Of a stretch of DNA of 5,553 nt, positions 4,834 through 5,553 are shown in pieces. The stretch is from DATGXB01 sp035298905. Lineage in GTDB: Bacteria; Cyanobacteriota; Cyanobacteriia; Cyanobacteriales; Nostocaceae. The notes beneath the pieces are model-generated. The model was not told where the DNA came from, made no database searches, and saw only the letters and a list, made by a program, of their open reading frames with translations. Location: positions 1 to 5,553 of the forward strand of contig DATGXQ010000216.1 in the NCBI GenBank assembly GCA_035298905.1. The letters run 5' to 3'. Each line of letters opens with the position of its first letter. Position 1 is the first letter of the stretch. The position numbers and the translations under genes were made by a program.

Positions 4834-5097
4834 ATGTCCAGACAAATGTGCTGGTTATCCAAGTCGCTTAATGGCGATGATGAAAAGATACTGTATTTGC
4901 AGACTGCACCTGGCCAACCTTGGCTACCTTACACAACTTTTCCTCAATATGCAGTTCCCGATTATCGCATTCCTGGGGGTTCTAAAGGTTGGGCTACCTA
5001 TCAAAAACTGTTAAAAGCCGGTTGGACTTTAGTTCCTAGTGCCAGGGCTAGTGAGTTTGGTCACAGTGTCAACGCAGAATCAACAGTAAATCAATAG
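4834..5097 (+). CDS. Small hypothetical protein, 87 residues
   Basis: I do not recognise this protein. The start is well supported: AAAGGAG at 4821-4827 lies 6 bases before ATG 4834, which is better than an in-frame ATG at 4801 with no such site. The product has no signal peptide or membrane helix and is probably soluble. It has Cys6-Trp7, an N-terminal strand-like part (ILYLQTA, 19-25), and a Pro/Tyr-rich middle (residues 29-47, including PWLPY and DYRIP). A compact segment GSKGWATYQKLLKAGWTLVP (49-68) follows, then a polar tail. The four Trp and the regular GW spacing suggest a small folded domain. It may be nitrogen-regulated through the NtcA-type site upstream. Its 3' end faces the gamma-glutamyltransferase gene with 8 bases between. 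Coding status is likely from the ribosome-binding site and composition; function is unknown. Confidence 0.8.
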   Translation: MSRQMCWLSKSLNGDDEKILYLQTAPGQPWLPYTTFPQYAVPDYRIPGGSKGWATYQKLLKAGWTLVPSARASEFGHSVNAESTVNQ

Positions 5098-5105
5098 TTG
5101 CATTC

Positions 5106-5553
5106 TTAGAATCCTTTCGGGTAGCCTTCTCCGCGCGGATCGGCTGCTGCTTCTAGAGTACCATCTTGATTAATAGCGATCGCATTAATATTTCCCCAAG
5201 GTGTAGTTTCCTTAATTTTGTGTCCGCGTTGGCGTAAGTCTTGCAAAGTTAGGGCATCTAAACCCCAAGTTTCCACACGTAACTCATCAGGAAGCCACTG
5301 GTGATGTATGCGTGGGACAGACACGGCTGCACCTACATCCATCTTATATTCCAATACATTCACTATAACTTGCAATACTTGGGTGATAATGGTGCTACCC
5401 CCAGGCGCACCCACTACTAAGCGCAAGCGGTTATTTTCCGTGATCATAGTAGGACTCATACTAGAAAGAGGAGTTTTGCGAGGTGCGATAGAATTTGCAT
5501 CATTTCCCACCACACCAAAAGCGTTAGGTACACCTGGTGCTGCGGCAAAATCA
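5106..5553 (-). CDS. ggt: Gamma-glutamyltransferase, C-terminal part (runs off window)
   Basis: This is the last 148 or so residues of a gamma-glutamyltransferase, an N-terminal nucleophile hydrolase that cleaves glutathione and other gamma-glutamyl compounds, usually in the periplasm. The frame is open to the right edge and reads DFAAAPGVPNAFG there, so the gene continues beyond the window; a GTG at 5511-5513 is internal, not the start. The small-subunit signatures are intact. PLSSMSP (about 5451-5471) supplies the serines that hold the glutamyl carboxylate, and GAPGGSTIIT (about 5382-5411) supplies the oxyanion-hole glycines. VPRIHHQWLPDEL follows, and the C terminus ends AADPRGEGYPKGF. The catalytic Thr at the autoprocessing site lies outside, so activity cannot be judged. 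It is tail-to-tail with the 87-residue gene. Confidence 0.93.
   Translation of the reverse strand, partial: DFAAAPGVPNAFGVVGNDANSIAPRKTPLSSMSPTMITENNRLRLVVGAPGGSTIITQVLQVIVNVLEYKMDVGAAVSVPRIHHQWLPDELRVETWGLDALTLQDLRQRGHKIKETTPWGNINAIAINQDGTLEAAADPRGEGYPKGF

Noticed and set aside
4653..4862. 69-codon open frame on the minus strand
   Set aside because: It overlaps the leader and start of the 87-residue gene and has an unconvincing Cys/Tyr-rich product, while the opposite strand has a strong ribosome-binding site.
4829..5014. 61-codon open frame on the + strand
   Set aside because: It is an out-of-frame shadow of the 87-residue gene. The AAAGGAG at 4821-4827 is much better placed for ATG 4834.
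1..5553. Absence of ATGCAT from the window as evidence for the methyltransferase target
   Set aside because: I found no ATGCAT, but only one or two would be expected by chance, so the absence tells nothing.

Overview
The window looks like a chromosomal segment of a filamentous, heterocyst-type cyanobacterium (Nostoc/Anabaena group). Four copies of the HIP1 octamer GCGATCGC lie in coding sequence, intergenic DNA is AT-rich, arrays of 7- and 8-base tandem repeats follow genes, and the proteins resemble cyanobacterial families. The genus assignment is inference; there is no rRNA or other marker gene.

Layout. Bases 1-345 are an AT-rich leader with a canonical NtcA-type box, ahead of a short-chain dehydrogenase/reductase (346-1041, +) whose C-terminal half resembles dihydropteridine reductase. 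A heptad repeat array follows, then an apparently solitary beta-class DNA adenine methyltransferase of the E. coli YhdJ type (1322-2137, +). A gene-free stretch of about 590 bases (2138-2729) holds a repeat element bounded by inverted heptad arrays and several inverted and direct repeats. An aldo/keto reductase (2730-3689, -) is divergent from a DUF1802-family gene (3776-4366, +). That gene runs directly into a G-rich octad array and then a C-rich heptad array. The gene-free stretch 4497-4833 carries a second NtcA-type promoter with near-ideal geometry and an 8-bp dyad. It leads to a small unrecognised 87-residue protein (4834-5097, +) with a strong Shine-Dalgarno sequence. The window ends inside a gamma-glutamyltransferase gene (5106-5553, -, 5' part missing), which converges on the small gene with only 8 bases between them.

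How the genes relate. No operon is evident: most neighbours have their own leader or face the opposite way. Two oxidoreductases, an orphan methyltransferase, a DUF1802 protein, a small protein and a glutathione-degrading enzyme look like ordinary housekeeping and accessory genes. I see no defence island, phage, transposase or CRISPR, and no convincing new multi-gene system. The signals most worth following are the two NtcA-type promoter candidates (nitrogen control), the small protein behind the better one, the six-tract G-quadruplex motif at the DUF1802 stop codon, and the habit of short repeats starting within a few bases of three consecutive + strand stop codons.
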